Shown: piece by piece, positions 31,395 through 32,533 of the stretch | How positions within the stretch are numbered: the stretch's first letter is position 1 | Layout: each line of letters begins with the position of its first letter | Assembly: GCA_905201505.1 (NCBI GenBank) | Contig: CAJKOJ010000018.1 | Span: 1-32,533, forward strand | DNA length: 32,533 bases | Source: an uncultured Eubacteriales bacterium | Lineage (GTDB): Bacteria > Bacillota > Clostridia > Lachnospirales > CAG-274 | Direction of reading: 5' to 3' | Position numbers and translations under genes: made by a program | Notes under the pieces: generated by a model | Databases searched by the model: none | What the model saw: the letters and a program-made list of their open reading frames with translations, nothing else | Told to the model about the DNA's origin: nothing

Positions 31395-31706
31395 TTATAA
31401 GGTAAAGAAAAATAGTAGTTTATTTAGCTTTGCCTTAAATGATAGCATAGCTCTTTCTTTCCAACTATGGGAGTGTGAATGAACCACTTTTGCATCTTTG
31501 TCAAATAAATATTTCACAAAAAATTTTTTATAATTCTTGATACGATATACGTTCTGATCTTGGGGACTTGTCTCTTTTAATGCACCATGTGTATCAAAAA
31601 CTCTAACCGTATAACCTCTATCCTTGCAACAAAAGTAAAGTCGTTGCAAATGTACAGATGTTCCACCTATAGGTGGTGGATAAGTTCCAATCAAGTCAAT
31701 TTTCAT
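31395..31706 (-). pseudogene. Truncated GT4-type glycosyltransferase (N-terminal fragment)
   Basis: Start at 31706 is chosen because GAGGGG stands six bases upstream; an ATG at 31736 would add ten residues. MKIDLIGTYPPPIGGTSVHLQRL is the nucleotide-sugar-enzyme N-terminal motif of GT4 (GT-B fold) glycosyltransferases, followed by HSHSHSWKERAMLSFKAKL. The frame ends after about 103 residues, whereas family members have about 350; the whole donor-binding domain is missing. The break is 30 bases from the end of dnaX. It is downstream of, and overlaps or abuts, the GT2 gene. Confidence 0.7.
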
Positions 31707-31735
31707 TTTTCCCCTCTTTTCCTCCACCATTTCCA

Positions 31736-32533
31736 CTACTTTATACCTAACTTTCTAACATCTATCATTTTGAAACCAGCTTTTGCATATTTTAACTGTT
31801 CAATTCTGATTTTCATAAAGGAACAATTGAATTCTTTAAGTTGACTTTTATTCATTCCTACTTTTTTTAGATTGGATAAATATCTGTAATTTGTATCAAA
31901 CTTAAATATTTTCAATAAGAATATCATAACTAATGTAACATAGGATTTATTCTGTAATCTATAATGGTTGCCCGTGCCATATGCAATTCTTCTCTCTTTA
32001 GTAAGTATCTGCTTAAAAGATTTTCTGGTAGGATGATATACCATTACTTGGTCATTAAATACAATACGCAATCCTGCAGCATATGCCCTGGTAGACCATT
32101 CATAATCTCCACCGGAATAACGCTCCTCAAATAAGCCTACCTTAAAATAGTCTGATCTATGTACAGCCATATTTGCTGTAGCTACTCTGTTAGTTAACGC
32201 ATTTGCTTCACTATTCAAATGTGCGATGTTGTCAAAATGCTCCCATAAACCATTGTTTTCTATTTCTAACTGTATCTTACCAGCAATAACCATACCATAT
32301 GACAGCTCATTTCTTATAGTGTCAACCCATCTTGTCACAGGTTTGGTATCACTATCCGTAAAAACCAATATTTCGCCTTTCGCTTGCTGCACTCCAAAAT
32401 TTCTCGCTGCATATGACCCAGCCTTATCTTTATACTGGAATAACTTGTATAAAGAAGGCAACTCATTCACCTTTTCTTGGCAAAGTAACATTGATAAATC
32501 CGAAGAGCCATTATCAATCAACAATATTTCATC
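31736..32533 (-). CDS. Family 2 glycosyltransferase (partial, 5' end beyond the window)
   Basis: The frame is open to the window edge, and codons up to 32533 read DEILLIDNGSSD, the GT-A entry motif of GT2 enzymes, so the start is outside. The visible 265 residues include SYAARNFGVQQAKGEILVFTDSDTKP with the DxD-like DSD that binds metal and nucleotide sugar, and EERYSGGDYEWSTRAYAAGLRIVF with the catalytic aspartate region. The C-terminal part is helical and basic. It probably adds a sugar to a surface glycan from the cytoplasmic side. It ends at the start of the truncated GT4 gene and belongs to a glycan locus to the right. Confidence 0.82.
   Translation of the reverse strand, partial: DEILLIDNGSSDLSMLLCQEKVNELPSLYKLFQYKDKAGSYAARNFGVQQAKGEILVFTDSDTKPVTRWVDTIRNELSYGMVIAGKIQLEIENNGLWEHFDNIAHLNSEANALTNRVATANMAVHRSDYFKVGLFEERYSGGDYEWSTRAYAAGLRIVFNDQVMVYHPTRKSFKQILTKERRIAYGTGNHYRLQNKSYVTLVMIFLLKIFKFDTNYRYLSNLKKVGMNKSQLKEFNCSFMKIRIEQLKYAKAGFKMIDVRKLGIK

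Noticed and set aside
1..32533. CRISPR array, tRNA, rRNA, insertion sequence or prophage
   Set aside because: No evenly spaced short repeats, no tRNA-like T-arm with acceptor pairing, no transposase, integrase or phage structural gene could be found.

Overview
The window looks like a chromosomal segment from a low-GC, obligately anaerobic member of the Bacillota, probably class Clostridia (Lachnospirales-like). The genus cannot be fixed from sequence reading alone. The reasons are a low G+C content with strong AGGAGG ribosome sites and TTGACA/TATAAT promoters, the redox repressor Rex, lysine synthesis through LL-diaminopimelate aminotransferase (DapL), a YerC-PcrA pair, RecU and a dnaX gene. 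I see no tRNA, rRNA, CRISPR array, transposase or integrase.

Layout. (1) 1-2727: a minus-strand operon of an AspC-like aminotransferase and dapL. At the left edge lies an RNA hairpin that would bury a Shine-Dalgarno sequence. (2) 2800-4802: an ammonium transporter fused to a PII domain. Just before its ribosome site stand an intrinsic terminator and an overlapping hexaloop hairpin, the layout of an ANTAR-type antitermination leader. (3) 4815-7981: yerC-pcrA-shikimate kinase operon. (4) 8100-8770: two small divergent XRE-type regulators around a perfect palindrome. (5) 8878-11617: an ABC-F ATPase and rex. (6) 11672-12376: about 0.7 kb without a convincing gene. It has its own promoter and contains two near-identical repeats of about 105 bp, a partial third copy and many hairpins. 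It leads directly into (7) 12377-18108: a surface-polysaccharide operon (O-antigen ligase/polymerase, CapD-type UDP-sugar dehydratase, initiating sugar-phosphate transferase, NAD-dependent epimerase/reductase, YaiI/YqxD protein).

(8) 18109-20320: a small membrane protein and an Orn/Lys/Arg decarboxylase-family enzyme, both minus strand. (9) 20497-23330: a complete DctP-DctQ-DctM TRAP transporter. (10) 23417-24270: an XRE repressor divergent from a small four-cysteine protein with a consensus sigma-A promoter. (11) 24281-26192: a six-helix membrane protein and a membrane-anchored LysM-G5 protein. (12) 26261-31364: queG, recU, a secreted TIM-barrel-like protein, a DUF1189 membrane protein with a structured leader, and dnaX. 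(13) 31365-32533: immediately after dnaX the strand flips and a truncated GT4 glycosyltransferase and an edge-cut GT2 glycosyltransferase appear, where ybaB and recR would normally be expected.

The most unusual material is non-coding: the repeat-rich leader of the polysaccharide operon, the amt leader, the leader before DUF1189-dnaX and the left-edge ribosome-site hairpin. In three hairpins (the left edge, the polysaccharide leader and 24944-24983) the pairs include G-U wobbles that work on only one strand, which points to function as RNA. All functional calls are from motif recognition by eye; no database search or folding program was run.
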